The notes: generated by a model not told the origin, from the sequence alone. Counted from the first letter of the stretch, positions 8,039-15,571 are shown. The stretch is 26,414 nucleotides of DNA from JACQZU01 sp041908165 (GCA_041908165.1 JAYRFV010000078.1:1-26414), one strand, 5' to 3'. A program made the numbers and translations.

Positions 8039-8901
8039 TGCCCATCTACGCCCCCACCCTGCCACCGCGCCCCGCCCTCGAGGACGGCCCGCACCCGATC
8101 GCGACGATCATGCGCTTCGACCTGAAGCGGGTGCTGCGCGCCAAGCTCGGCCGCTTCTTCGGCTTCATCTTCGCGTTCATCCTGATCATCCGCGTCGCCG
8201 TGCTGTACGTGAACCACCTGCTGGAGACCAAGAAGCAGCTCGCGCCCATGCGCGACTTCGCCAAGGACATCCTCAGCCAGGGCGCCGCCTTCCAGGCCGA
8301 CTGCCTGCCGCCCTGGCTGCTGACCATCCTCTGGTTCCAGGTGGCCATCGTCGGCGCGGGACTGGTGTCCCGCGACACCCTGTACCGGGTGCGGCCGCTG
8401 GTCTACGCCCACCCGGTGCGGCCCCTCGACTACCTGGCCGCCAAGGGGCTGTTCGCCACCGCCCTGCCCTTCGCCATCCAGCTGCCCTTCGTGCTGGTGC
8501 CCTGGGTGCTGTCGCTGCTGATCGCCGGAACGAGCGGGCCGATCTGGCCCACCGCGCCGCTGCACCTGCTGCCCGCGGCGCTGATCGTGGCCGCGCTGAT
8601 GGGCGCCGTGACCCTGGGCGCCAGCGCCATGGCCTCGACCCCGCGGATGGGCTTCGGCTGGGTGGTGGGCATCGTGCTCGGCTCCACGGCCCTGGGCGGC
8701 CTGGTGGCCGGCCTCACCCGCAGCACGGCCTGGCTCGCCTGCAGCCCCGGCGCCCTGGTCGCCGCCTGGCCGGAACTGCTCTGCGGCGTGGCCGAGCCCA
8801 AGCTGGGCTGGGTGCCGACCATCCTCGGCACGGTGGCCCATGTGTCCCTCTGGCTGTGGATCGCCGCCCGGCGGACCCGCCCCGACGAAGCGGTGATGTG
8901 A
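8038..8901 (+). CDS. ABC-2 type transporter permease
   Basis: 287 residues with about six hydrophobic helices (approximately 40-58, 93-110, 138-162, 177-200, 206-226 and 258-276) after a cytoplasmic N-terminal segment. The stretch SRDTLYRVRPLVYAHPVRP (111-129) corresponds to the cytoplasmic coupling region of ABC-2 permeases, where the substrate-independent motif is usually E-x-G-T-x-x-L-x-x-x-P. It begins within the stop codon of the upstream ATPase gene and ends one nt before the next ATPase gene, so the three are surely one transcript. Substrate unknown. Confidence 0.8.
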   Translation: MPIYAPTLPPRPALEDGPHPIATIMRFDLKRVLRAKLGRFFGFIFAFILIIRVAVLYVNHLLETKKQLAPMRDFAKDILSQGAAFQADCLPPWLLTILWFQVAIVGAGLVSRDTLYRVRPLVYAHPVRPLDYLAAKGLFATALPFAIQLPFVLVPWVLSLLIAGTSGPIWPTAPLHLLPAALIVAALMGAVTLGASAMASTPRMGFGWVVGIVLGSTALGGLVAGLTRSTAWLACSPGALVAAWPELLCGVAEPKLGWVPTILGTVAHVSLWLWIAARRTRPDEAVM

Positions 8902-8902
8902 C

Positions 8903-9835
8903 ATGGCCGGCATGATCGAACTGCAGCGCGCCTCGCTCCGCTACGGCGACATCCTCGGCCTGTCGCCGACCACCTTCAGCCTGCCCGAGGAGGGCGGCAT
9001 CACCGGGCTGCTCGGGCCCAACGGCGCCGGCAAGTCCACCCTCATCCAGATCCTGTCCGGCCTGCTCCCGCCCAGCGGGGGCGAGGTGCGGATCTTCGGC
9101 CAGGCGCCCTGGCGCAACCCCGCCGTGCTGGCGCGCATCGGCCTGGTGCCGGAGGGCGACCGCTTCCCCGCCGGGCTGCAGGCGCGCCGCTGGCTGCGCA
9201 TGATGGGCCAGCTCTCCGGCCTCAAGGGCGCCGCCCTGGACGCCGCCCTCGCCCGCGGCCTCGGCATCGTCGGCATGGCCGACCGCGCCCACCTGCCGTT
9301 CTCCTCGATGTCCAAAGGCATGCGCCAGCGCATCCGCCTGGCCCAGGCGCTGCTGCACGAGCCGCGCCTGCTGATCCTCGACGAACCCTTCAACGGCCTC
9401 GACCCAGAGGCCCGGCTCGAGCTGATGGACATGCTCCGCGGCCTGGCCGCGGGGGGCGTGCGGGTGCTGGTGTCCAGCCACATCCTCGGCGAGGTGGCCC
9501 AGCTCACCGACCGCATCCTGCTGCTGTTCCGCGGCCGGCTGCTGGCCGAGGGCAGCGTCGCCGAGATCCGCGAACTGCTCGACCGCCACCCAGTGGAGCT
9601 GCGGATCGGCGCCGAATCGGCCCGCGCCGTGGCGCGCTGGGCGGTGGAGCACCCGGAACTGGTGGCGCTGCGCATGGACAACGGCAGCGCCGTGCTGTCG
9701 GTGCGCAACCCGCGCTCGTTCCTGCCCAGGCTGCAGGAGGCGGTGGTGTCCGGCGAGCTGCCCCTGCACACCCTCGATCCGCTCGATCTCAATCTGGACG
9801 CAGTTTTCCAATACCTGACGACGGATCACGCCTAA
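8903..9835 (+). CDS. ABC transporter ATP-binding protein
   Basis: 310 residues. Walker A GPNGAGKST (38-46), signature MSKGMRQR (136-143), Walker B LLILDEP (156-162) with NGLDP, switch His H193. The C-terminal 90 residues form a regulatory-type domain. It resembles the ATPase encoded at 7097-8038 but is clearly a separate paralogue; the two could form a heterodimer or each serve one permease. ATG 8903 starts one nt after the preceding stop; ATG 8912 is an alternative. A two-hairpin repeat follows 6 nt after its stop codon and separates it from the second permease gene. Confidence 0.93.
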   Translation: MAGMIELQRASLRYGDILGLSPTTFSLPEEGGITGLLGPNGAGKSTLIQILSGLLPPSGGEVRIFGQAPWRNPAVLARIGLVPEGDRFPAGLQARRWLRMMGQLSGLKGAALDAALARGLGIVGMADRAHLPFSSMSKGMRQRIRLAQALLHEPRLLILDEPFNGLDPEARLELMDMLRGLAAGGVRVLVSSHILGEVAQLTDRILLLFRGRLLAEGSVAEIRELLDRHPVELRIGAESARAVARWAVEHPELVALRMDNGSAVLSVRNPRSFLPRLQEAVVSGELPLHTLDPLDLNLDAVFQYLTTDHA

Positions 9836-9841
9836 CGTTAC

Positions 9842-9908
9842 GCGGGGGTTCCGCGCTGCGCGCACACCCCCGCACCCCCACGCTCAGAATCGGCGAAGCC
9901 GCTTCCTC
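9842..9908 (+). repeat. Two-hairpin intergenic repeat, copy A
   Basis: Hairpin 1 pairs GCGGGGGT (9842-9849) with ACCCCCGC (9866-9873) around a GCGC-rich inner stem. The second ACCCCCAC-type repeat follows, then a shorter hairpin 2, CGGC (9891-9894) with GCCG (9898-9901) and loop GAA, then CTTCCTC. It lies 6 nt after the stop of the ABC ATPase gene and before the second ABC permease, so it is inside a gene cluster. It matches copies at 12078-12150 and 18171-18245. Confidence 0.8.
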
Positions 9909-9949
9909 GCTTCCCCAAGTCGGCAGCCAGACCATTCAAGGATGAGTTG

Positions 9950-10738
9950 ATGACGCCTTCGATCCCCTCCCCCATGCGCACGCTGCAGGCGGTGGCCGTG
10001 GGCTACCTGCCGCGGGTCCTGCAGGCCCGCGGCTGGGCGCTGGCGGCCATTCCCCTGGCGCCGGTGCTCACCGCCATCGGCGTGGCGGCCCTGGTGCAGG
10101 CCCAGGGCGGCCGCGTCTCGCCGGCGGAAAGCATCAAGGTCTTCCACGAGGTCATCGTCAAGATCATGGTGCCGATCATGGCCCTGGTGGCCGCGCCCGT
10201 GGGCATCCGCGAGGACCTCGAGCAGCGCACCCTGCCGCTGATGCTGGTGCGGCCCGCCCCGCCCTGGGTCTACCCCCTGGCCAAGGGCCTGCCCTGGTTC
10301 CTCTGGGGCGCGCTGTGGCTGGCGGCCTCCGCCACCGGGCTGGCGGCCATGGGCGCCAGCGCCGAATCGGTGCTGCGCGGGGCCTTGGCCCTGGTCGGCC
10401 TGTACTGGGCGGAGCTGGCCTTCTTCACGCTGCTGGGCCTGGTGCTCAAGCGCGGCACCCTCTGGGGGGCGCTGTACATCTTCATCTGGGACCCCCTGGT
10501 GCGGATCATGCCGGGCAACCTGCAGCGCTTCACGTTCCTGCACTATGGCGAGTCCATCGCCGGCTCCCGCGCGGGCGAGATGGGGGTGAAGGAGATCTTC
10601 GCCCAGGCTCCGGTGGAGACGCCGCTCGGGCTGGCGGCCCTGGGACTCCTCGCCTTCGGCCTGGCCTGCTGGGCCGCCTGCGGATGGAAGCTGCACGCCA
10701 CGCCGGTGGGCCTCGCCGGCCGCGACGCCGAAGGCTGA
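9950..10738 (+). CDS. ABC-2 type transporter permease
   Basis: 262 residues with about six hydrophobic helices (approximately 30-50, 70-86, 112-134, 144-164, 170-183 and 225-245). GIREDLEQRTLPLMLVRP (85-102) is the cytoplasmic coupling motif of ABC-2 permeases, close to the usual E-x-G-T-L-x-x-L-x-x-x-P. ATG 9950 is chosen with AAGGA seven nt upstream; TTG 9947 is also in frame. It is separated from the ATPase gene by the two-hairpin repeat but on the same strand, and probably pairs with that ATPase. Transported substrate unknown. Confidence 0.82.
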   Translation: MTPSIPSPMRTLQAVAVGYLPRVLQARGWALAAIPLAPVLTAIGVAALVQAQGGRVSPAESIKVFHEVIVKIMVPIMALVAAPVGIREDLEQRTLPLMLVRPAPPWVYPLAKGLPWFLWGALWLAASATGLAAMGASAESVLRGALALVGLYWAELAFFTLLGLVLKRGTLWGALYIFIWDPLVRIMPGNLQRFTFLHYGESIAGSRAGEMGVKEIFAQAPVETPLGLAALGLLAFGLACWAACGWKLHATPVGLAGRDAEG

Positions 10739-10793
10739 CCCGTCGGCGGTCCCCGAGCCTGCGCCCCCGCACGGGCCGGGCCCCCGGACAGCG

Positions 10794-10805
10794 TAGACTG
10801 GTCCG
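10794..10805 (+). promoter_or_regulatory. Promoter -10 box TAGACT abutting the M16 gene start
   Basis: TAGACT (10794-10799) is followed by six nt and then ATG 10806. A transcript starting 6-7 nt after the -10 would begin at or next to the A of the ATG, giving a leaderless mRNA. There is no Shine-Dalgarno before this ATG. The 12-mer is identical to 7035-7046. Confidence 0.55.
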
Positions 10806-12071
10806 ATGCGTCTGCATCGAACCCTGCACCCCTCCGGCGTCGAGATCCTGGTCGAACCCATGGAGCACCTGCGCAGCTGCGCCGTGGGCGTCTGGGTGAA
10901 GCGCGGTTCCTGCCACGAGGGCGCCGCCGAGGAAGGCCTGGCCCACTTCATCGAGCACGCGGTGTTCAAGGGCACCGCCGCCTTCCCGGATCCCGAGTCC
11001 CTGTCGGCCGCCACCGACCGCCTGGGCGGCAGCCTGGACGCCTTCACCGGCAAGGAGGTCGCGTGCTTCTACGGCCGGGTGCTGGAGGAGCAGCTGCCGG
11101 ACCTGCTGCACCTCCTGGGTGAGCTGGTGAGCACCCCGCGCTTCGACCGCACCGAGCTGGAGCGGGAGCGCGGCGTGATCCTGGAGGAGATCGCCCAGAG
11201 CGAAGACACCCCCGACGATTGGGTCAGCGAGCTGTTCTACCAGAAGTTCTGGGAGGGCACGCCGCTGGCGCACCCGATCCTGGGCCGGCCGGAGCAGGTG
11301 GGCGGCTACACCGACGCGGACGCCCGGCGCTTCCACGGCCAGACCTACTGTGGCGGCAACCTGATGGTGACCGCGGCCGGCGCGGTCGACCCGGCCCGGC
11401 TGCTTGGGCTGCTGGAGCCGGTGCTCGCGCGCCTTCCGGTCCGCGGCTCCACGCCGGTGGCGGCGCTGGCACCGCCCCGGTCCTTCCTTCTCAACGTCCC
11501 ACGCAAGGGGCTGCAGCAGGCCAACCTGCTGCTCGGCTTCCCCGGTCCCGGGCACACCGCCCCGGAGCGCGGGGCCTTCTCGCTGCTGGCGCACGTGCTC
11601 GGCGGCGGCATGTCCAGCCGGCTGTTCCTGGAACTGCGCGAACGCAGGGGCCTGTGCTACCAGGTCTCGGCCTATCCGACCCCCTACCGGGACGCAGGCG
11701 CGCTGCAGATCGCCGCCAGCTGCGCGCCGGCGAACGCCCGCGAGCTGGTGCGGCGGGCCCTGGCCGAGTGCCGGTCGCTGGCCGAAAAGGGGCTGCCGGA
11801 GGAGGAGCTGGAGCGGGCCCGGCTGCAGGCCCGGACCAGCCTGGTGTTTTCCCAGGAGAGCAGTTCCAGCCGGATGTTCACCCTCGCCCACCAGGCCATC
11901 CATTTCGGCCGGGTGCAGAGCCTCGATGAACAGATGGCGGAGATCCAGGAGGTCACCCCCGCCTGCGTGCAGCGGGCGGCGCAGCGCTGGCTGGACACCT
12001 CGGCATTGGGGCTGGTGAACCTGGGGGCGCGGCGTGGTTCCGAGATCCGGGACCAGGACCTCGCGGCCTGA
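10806..12071 (+). CDS. M16 family zinc peptidase (pitrilysin / processing-peptidase type)
   Basis: 421 residues, the length of single-unit bacterial M16 peptidases. The inverted zinc motif HxxEH is H47-F-I-E50-H51 in LAHFIEHAVFKGT, with the third ligand Glu in ERGVILEEI (about 127-128), so the active site looks intact. The C-terminal half contains the usual GGGMSSRLFLELRERRGLCY segment of the non-catalytic M16 domain. No signal peptide is seen. Members cleave short peptides; the cellular substrate is unknown. It follows the ABC exporter cluster on the same strand but has its own TAGACT promoter box and probably a leaderless start. A two-hairpin repeat lies 6 nt after its stop. Confidence 0.9.
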   Translation: MRLHRTLHPSGVEILVEPMEHLRSCAVGVWVKRGSCHEGAAEEGLAHFIEHAVFKGTAAFPDPESLSAATDRLGGSLDAFTGKEVACFYGRVLEEQLPDLLHLLGELVSTPRFDRTELERERGVILEEIAQSEDTPDDWVSELFYQKFWEGTPLAHPILGRPEQVGGYTDADARRFHGQTYCGGNLMVTAAGAVDPARLLGLLEPVLARLPVRGSTPVAALAPPRSFLLNVPRKGLQQANLLLGFPGPGHTAPERGAFSLLAHVLGGGMSSRLFLELRERRGLCYQVSAYPTPYRDAGALQIAASCAPANARELVRRALAECRSLAEKGLPEEELERARLQARTSLVFSQESSSSRMFTLAHQAIHFGRVQSLDEQMAEIQEVTPACVQRAAQRWLDTSALGLVNLGARRGSEIRDQDLAA

Positions 12072-12077
12072 TGCTCC

Positions 12078-12150
12078 GTGGGGGTTGCGCGCTACGCGCC
12101 TACCCCCACACCCCCACGCCCTCGCAGGCGGAGCCTGCTCGGGCTTCCTC
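12078..12150 (+). repeat. Two-hairpin intergenic repeat, copy B
   Basis: Hairpin 1: GTGGGGGT (12078-12085) pairs with ACCCCCAC (12102-12109), and inside it GCGCG (12087-12091) pairs with CGCGC (12095-12099). Hairpin 2: GCCC (12118-12121) with GGGC (12141-12144), a TC/TC internal loop, then GCAGGC (12124-12129) with GCCTGC (12133-12138) and loop GGA. CTTCCTC closes the element. It begins 6 nt after the M16 peptidase stop. Confidence 0.85.
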
Positions 12151-12194
12151 TCCCAGTAGGGTCCTTCGCTTGTTGACCGCCGCCTTGGCGGGCC

Positions 12195-12211
12195 ACCCCC
12201 GCACCCCCACG
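12195..12211 (+). repeat. Fragment of the two-hairpin repeat
   Basis: Seventeen nt identical to the 3' arm and following C-run of copy A (9866-9882), without the rest of the hairpin. It lies just before the methyltransferase promoter and may be a decayed copy. Confidence 0.5.
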
Positions 12212-12240
12212 GGGCTATGCTCAGGGCGGTGAGGGCGCGG

Positions 12241-12918
12241 ATGGGCGAGGACCGGTACCAGCGGATCTACCGGTGCGGGGCGGAACTTTACGCTGCGCTG
12301 GTGGCCTGCGAGGACTGCGACGGCAACCTGGGATCGGCGCTGGCGGCGGACCTGCACGGGGACGTGGTGGAGTTCGGGGCCGGCACCGGGCGCCTGACTC
12401 GGCTGCTGGTGCCCCAGGCGCGGAGCATCCGCGCCTTTGATGCCAGCCCGGCGATGCTGGCGGCGGCACGCCGGACCCTGGGCCCGGACGTGCGGCTGGC
12501 GGCCGCGCTGAACCATGCGCTGCCGGTCCGCAGCGGCAGCGCCGACCTGGCCCTGGCGGGCTGGAGCTTCGGCCATGCCACCGGCTGGAACCCGGACGGC
12601 TGGCGCGGCGAGATCGACCGCTGCCTGGCGGAGATGCGCCGGGTGCTTCGCCCCGGCGGCCGCGCCGTGGTGATCGAGACCCTGGGCACGGGCCGCACCG
12701 AGCCGGCGCCGCCCAGCAGCATCCTGGCCGAGTACTACGACCGCCTGGAATCGGCCGGATTCGCGCACACCTGGATCCGCACCGACTACCGCTTCGCCCG
12801 CCGAGAGGAGGCCGATCGCCTCTGCCGCGCCTTCTTCGGACGGAGCTTTCCGCTCGATCCGGATGGATCCGGCTGGCGGCTGCCGGAATGCAGCGGGATC
12901 TGGCGGCTGCGGACCTGA
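12241..12918 (+). CDS. Class I SAM-dependent methyltransferase
   Basis: 225 residues from ATG 12241, which has GAGGG five nt upstream. GTG 12229 and ATG 12217 are in-frame alternatives; a TATGCT -10-like box at 12216-12221 would place the transcript start at about the GTG, making the two upstream starts less likely or leaderless. VVEFGAGTGRLTRLL is SAM motif I, RAFDASPAML motif II, and MRRVLRPGGRAVVIETLG the motif after strand 4-5. It looks like a soluble small-molecule methyltransferase; the substrate is unknown. It stands between the M16 peptidase and rlmN genes, each apparently with its own promoter. Confidence 0.85.
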   Translation: MGEDRYQRIYRCGAELYAALVACEDCDGNLGSALAADLHGDVVEFGAGTGRLTRLLVPQARSIRAFDASPAMLAAARRTLGPDVRLAAALNHALPVRSGSADLALAGWSFGHATGWNPDGWRGEIDRCLAEMRRVLRPGGRAVVIETLGTGRTEPAPPSSILAEYYDRLESAGFAHTWIRTDYRFARREEADRLCRAFFGRSFPLDPDGSGWRLPECSGIWRLRT

Positions 12919-12940
12919 GCCGGCCCGCTCCCGCACCGAA

Positions 12941-12952
12941 TAGACTGGACCC
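12941..12952 (+). promoter_or_regulatory. Promoter -10 box TAGACT abutting rlmN
   Basis: TAGACT (12941-12946) followed by GGACCC and then ATG 12953: exactly the spacing seen before the M16 gene. No Shine-Dalgarno is present, so a leaderless message is likely. Confidence 0.55.
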
Positions 12953-14053
12953 ATGGAGGAACCGCTGCGCCCCTGGGACCGGCCCGCCCCCGACCGCGGC
13001 GGGCTGCCCTCAGCCTGGTCGCTGCTCCCGGAGGACCTCGCCGCGCTCGGCTGCCCCGGGCATCCGCAGCGCCTGTTCGGCGCCCTGCATCGCACCTGGA
13101 CCTGGGTGGACGGCGCGCCGCGGATCGGCCGGGCGAACCTGGACTGGCTGCTGGGCGTGGCCGACCTGGCCCTGCCGAAGGTGGTGGAGCGCACCGAGGC
13201 CGAGGACGGCACCACCAAGCTGGCGCTGGAACTGACCGACGGGGAGCGGATCGAGACCGTGCACATGCCGCGGGAGGTGCGCAGCCCCCGGGTCACCCTG
13301 TGCCTGTCCAGCCAGGTGGGCTGCGCCCTCGGCTGCAGCTTCTGCGCCACGGGGACCATGGGGATCCGCCGCAACCTCAGCGCCGGCGAGATCGTGGCCC
13401 AGGCCCTGGTGGTGCTGCACGAACTGGGGCCGGCCAACCCGAGCAAGGTGACCCTGGTGTTCATGGGGATGGGCGAGCCGCTGCACAACCTCGACCAGGT
13501 CCACCGCGCGCTGCGCGGCTTCGCCGACCTGGCCGGCCTGGGCATCCCGATGCGCCGGATCACGGTCAGCACCTCCGGCCTGGTGCCGGCCCTGGACCGC
13601 CTGGCCCGCATGCAGCCCCGGCCCTGGCTGGCGGTGAGCCTGAACGGCGGCAGCGACGCCGTGCGCAGCCAGACCATGCCGGTCAACCGCGCCTACCCCC
13701 TGGCGGAGCTGATGGCCGCGGTGCGCCGCTGGACCCTCAAGCCCCGCGAGAAGCTCACCTTCGAGTACGTGCTGCTGCGGGACATCAACGATTCCGAAGC
13801 CGACGCCCACGCCCTGGCCGCAACCCTGGGCGAGTTCCGCCAAAACCACAACCTCAACCTGATCCCCATGAACGAGCACCGCCAGAGCGAGATCCGCGGC
13901 AGCGGCGAGGCCCGGCTGCAGGCCTTCGCGGCGGTGCTCAAGCAGCACGGCTGCTTCGTCACCGTCCGAAGGTCGAGAGGAAGGGACGCGAATGCCGCCT
14001 GCGGGCAGCTGATCAAGGAAAACCCGAATCAACACAGAGGCAAGGATCAATAA
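12953..14053 (+). CDS. rlmN: Dual-specificity 23S rRNA/tRNA adenine-C2 methyltransferase RlmN
   Basis: 366 residues. RlmN is a radical-SAM enzyme that methylates C2 of A2503 in 23S rRNA and A37 of some tRNAs. The 4Fe-4S cluster cysteines are C124, C128 and C131 (CALGCSFC), preceded by the conserved C117 (TLCLSSQVG). The second catalytic cysteine is C350 in AACGQL. VFMGMGEPLHN (169-179) and the SVSLN-like AVSLNGG strand are also diagnostic. Family members normally end soon after CGQL; here about 12 extra polar residues (ENPNQHRGKDQ) are encoded by AT-richer DNA that belongs to the repeat cluster downstream, so the tail was probably acquired by insertion of that repeat. Confidence 0.95.
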   Translation: MEEPLRPWDRPAPDRGGLPSAWSLLPEDLAALGCPGHPQRLFGALHRTWTWVDGAPRIGRANLDWLLGVADLALPKVVERTEAEDGTTKLALELTDGERIETVHMPREVRSPRVTLCLSSQVGCALGCSFCATGTMGIRRNLSAGEIVAQALVVLHELGPANPSKVTLVFMGMGEPLHNLDQVHRALRGFADLAGLGIPMRRITVSTSGLVPALDRLARMQPRPWLAVSLNGGSDAVRSQTMPVNRAYPLAELMAAVRRWTLKPREKLTFEYVLLRDINDSEADAHALAATLGEFRQNHNLNLIPMNEHRQSEIRGSGEARLQAFAAVLKQHGCFVTVRRSRGRDANAACGQLIKENPNQHRGKDQ

Positions 14054-14270
14054 ATTAGGAAAAGAATTTATTAACGCAAAGACGCAGGGGCGCAAAGGAA
14101 AGCAATTCTGAAAAGAACCGCTCTTCCACGACGAAAACTCGTTTTTCCCTTCTCTGCGCCTTTGCGCCTTTGCGTTGAAAATTTCAGTTTCATTTTTCTT
14201 TGTGCCTTTGTGCCTTTGTGTTGAAAAATCCCATTCCCCTTCCCAATGCCAACCTCCCTCCGTGTTGAAA
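14028..14270. repeat. Nested inverted-repeat cluster of AACGCAAAGGCGC type, no internal gene
   Basis: AT-richer 240-bp region between rlmN and purU. The outer pair is 14029-14040 with 14257-14268 (TCAACACAGAGG against TCAACACGGAGG, 11 of 12). The inner pair is 14073-14098 with 14151-14178, both variants of AACGCAAAGGCGCAGAGGCGC. A further inverted copy with GTG in place of GCG lies at 14199-14226. The spacer of the inner pair (about 14100-14150) is only 50 nt and has no credible coding frame. The left outer arm lies inside the 3' end of rlmN. These are clearly relatives of the perfect repeats that flank the GxxExxY gene at 15143-15601. Confidence 0.75.
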
Positions 14271-14276
14271 TCGTCC

Positions 14277-15131
14277 ATGCCGACTCCCACCGCCATCCTC
14301 CTCATCTCCTGCCCGGACCAGCGCGGCATCGTGGCGCGGCTGGCGTCGTTCCTGTTCGAGCGGGGCGGCAACATCGTCGATTCGGACCAGCACTCGGACC
14401 TGCAGGCGGGCCGCTTTCTCGGCCGACTGGAATGGGAGCTGGCGGGCTTCCAGCTGGGCAAGGAGGACCTGCGTGCGGCCCTGGCGGAGCTCGTCGGCCC
14501 GATGGGCGGCAGCTGGGAGCTGCACTTCTCCGACGAGGTGCCGCGGATCGCCATCTGGTGCAGCAAACAGGAACACTGCCTGCTCGACCTGCTGTGGCGC
14601 TGCCAGGCCGGCGAGCTGGGCGGCGCGCTGGCGCTGGTGCTCAGCAACCACGACCTGCTGCGGCACCACGTGGAGCCCCTGGGCATCCCCTTCCACGTCC
14701 TGCCGGTGAGCCGGGAGACCAAGGCGGCGGTGGAGGCCCGCGAGCTGCAACTGCTGCGGCAGGAGCGGGTGGAGCTGGTGGTGCTGGCCAAGTACATGCA
14801 GGTGCTCAGCCCGGAGTTCCTCCGCGCCTTCCCGAACGTCATCAACATCCACCACAGCTTCCTGCCGGCCTTCGCCGGCGCCCAGCCCTACCACCAGGCC
14901 CACGCCCGCGGCGTGAAACTGATCGGCGCCACCGCCCACTTCGTCACCGAGGCCCTGGACGCCGGCCCGATCATCGAGCAGGACGTGGTCCGGGTCAGCC
15001 ACCGCGACACCGTCGAGGACCTGGTCCGCAAGGGCAAGGACATGGAGCGCCTGGCCCTGGCCCGTGCCGTCCGCCTGCACCTCCAGCGCCGGGTGCTCAC
15101 CTACGGCAACAAGACGGTGGTGTTCGAGTAG
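14277..15131 (+). CDS. purU: Formyltetrahydrofolate deformylase
   Basis: 284 residues. PurU hydrolyses 10-formyl-THF to THF and formate, balancing one-carbon pools. The N-terminal ACT domain (about 5-85) opens AILLISCPDQRGIVARLASF, typical of the family, and senses small effectors (Met/Gly in E. coli). The C-terminal formyltransferase fold (about 90-284) contains NIHHSFLPAF...PYHQA, carrying the catalytic Asn and His, and DAGPIIEQD with the catalytic Asp. ATG 14277 is chosen because the protein then starts at the ACT domain; the open frame upstream is repeat sequence. No clear Shine-Dalgarno is seen, and the start sits only about 8 nt after the last repeat arm. Confidence 0.94.
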   Translation: MPTPTAILLISCPDQRGIVARLASFLFERGGNIVDSDQHSDLQAGRFLGRLEWELAGFQLGKEDLRAALAELVGPMGGSWELHFSDEVPRIAIWCSKQEHCLLDLLWRCQAGELGGALALVLSNHDLLRHHVEPLGIPFHVLPVSRETKAAVEARELQLLRQERVELVVLAKYMQVLSPEFLRAFPNVINIHHSFLPAFAGAQPYHQAHARGVKLIGATAHFVTEALDAGPIIEQDVVRVSHRDTVEDLVRKGKDMERLALARAVRLHLQRRVLTYGNKTVVFE

Positions 15132-15142
15132 GAACAAATTTT

Positions 15143-15172
15143 TTCAACGCAAAGGCGCAGAGGCGCAAAGGG
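15143..15172 (+). repeat. Left 30-bp inverted repeat of the GxxExxY unit
   Basis: Thirty nt that are the exact reverse complement of 15572-15601. Internally it is made of short near-repeats (GCAAAGGC / GCAGAGGC / GCAAAGGG). Its end is 10 nt before the GxxExxY start codon. Confidence 0.92.
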
Positions 15173-15182
15173 AAGCAAATTG

Positions 15183-15563
15183 ATGGATGAAAATGAAATC
15201 TCGGGCCGAATCATCCAGGCGGCCATTGAGGTCCATCGTGGGTTGGGAGGGCCAGGGCTGCTCGAATCGGTTTACGAAGAAGCACTGGTATGGGAACTCA
15301 AGCAAACCGGACTCGAGATCGAGCGGCAGTTGGCCTGCCCCATCCGTTACAAAGGCATCGAGCTGGCGCAGCCGCTCCGGATCGACCTGCTTGTCAATTC
15401 CCTGGTCGTGGTGGAATGCAAAGCGACTTCTGATCATCACCCGATCTTTGAATCTCAGGTGCTCACGTATCTGCGCTTAAAAGCCCTTCGGCTTGGTTTG
15501 CTGCTGAATTTCGGTCTACCCACGCTCAAGCAAGGCATTCACCGAATCGTGAATGGCCTCTGA
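15183..15563 (+). CDS. GxxExxY family protein (PD-(D/E)xK nuclease-like)
   Basis: 126 residues, the typical family length. The naming motif is G25-L-L-E28-S-V-Y31 within GPGLLESVYEEAL. D68 (RIDLLV) and E78-C-K80 (VVECKA) form a PD-(D/E)xK-type catalytic set, followed by the conserved Q92 (ESQVLTYL). The family is widespread in environmental bacteria and has no settled function. ATG 15183 fits the family N-terminus; TTG 15180 is adjacent and in frame. Codon use and GC content are lower than in the surrounding genes, and the gene fills almost the entire space between two perfect inverted repeats, which suggests it arrived as a unit. Confidence 0.9.
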   Translation: MDENEISGRIIQAAIEVHRGLGGPGLLESVYEEALVWELKQTGLEIERQLACPIRYKGIELAQPLRIDLLVNSLVVVECKATSDHHPIFESQVLTYLRLKALRLGLLLNFGLPTLKQGIHRIVNGL

Positions 15564-15571
15564 GGCATTTC

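Noticed and set aside
7097..10738. Reading the ABC cluster as an antibiotic-resistance or lipopolysaccharide exporter
   Set aside because: The ATPase and permease sequences carry only general ABC-2 features; nothing identifies a substrate.
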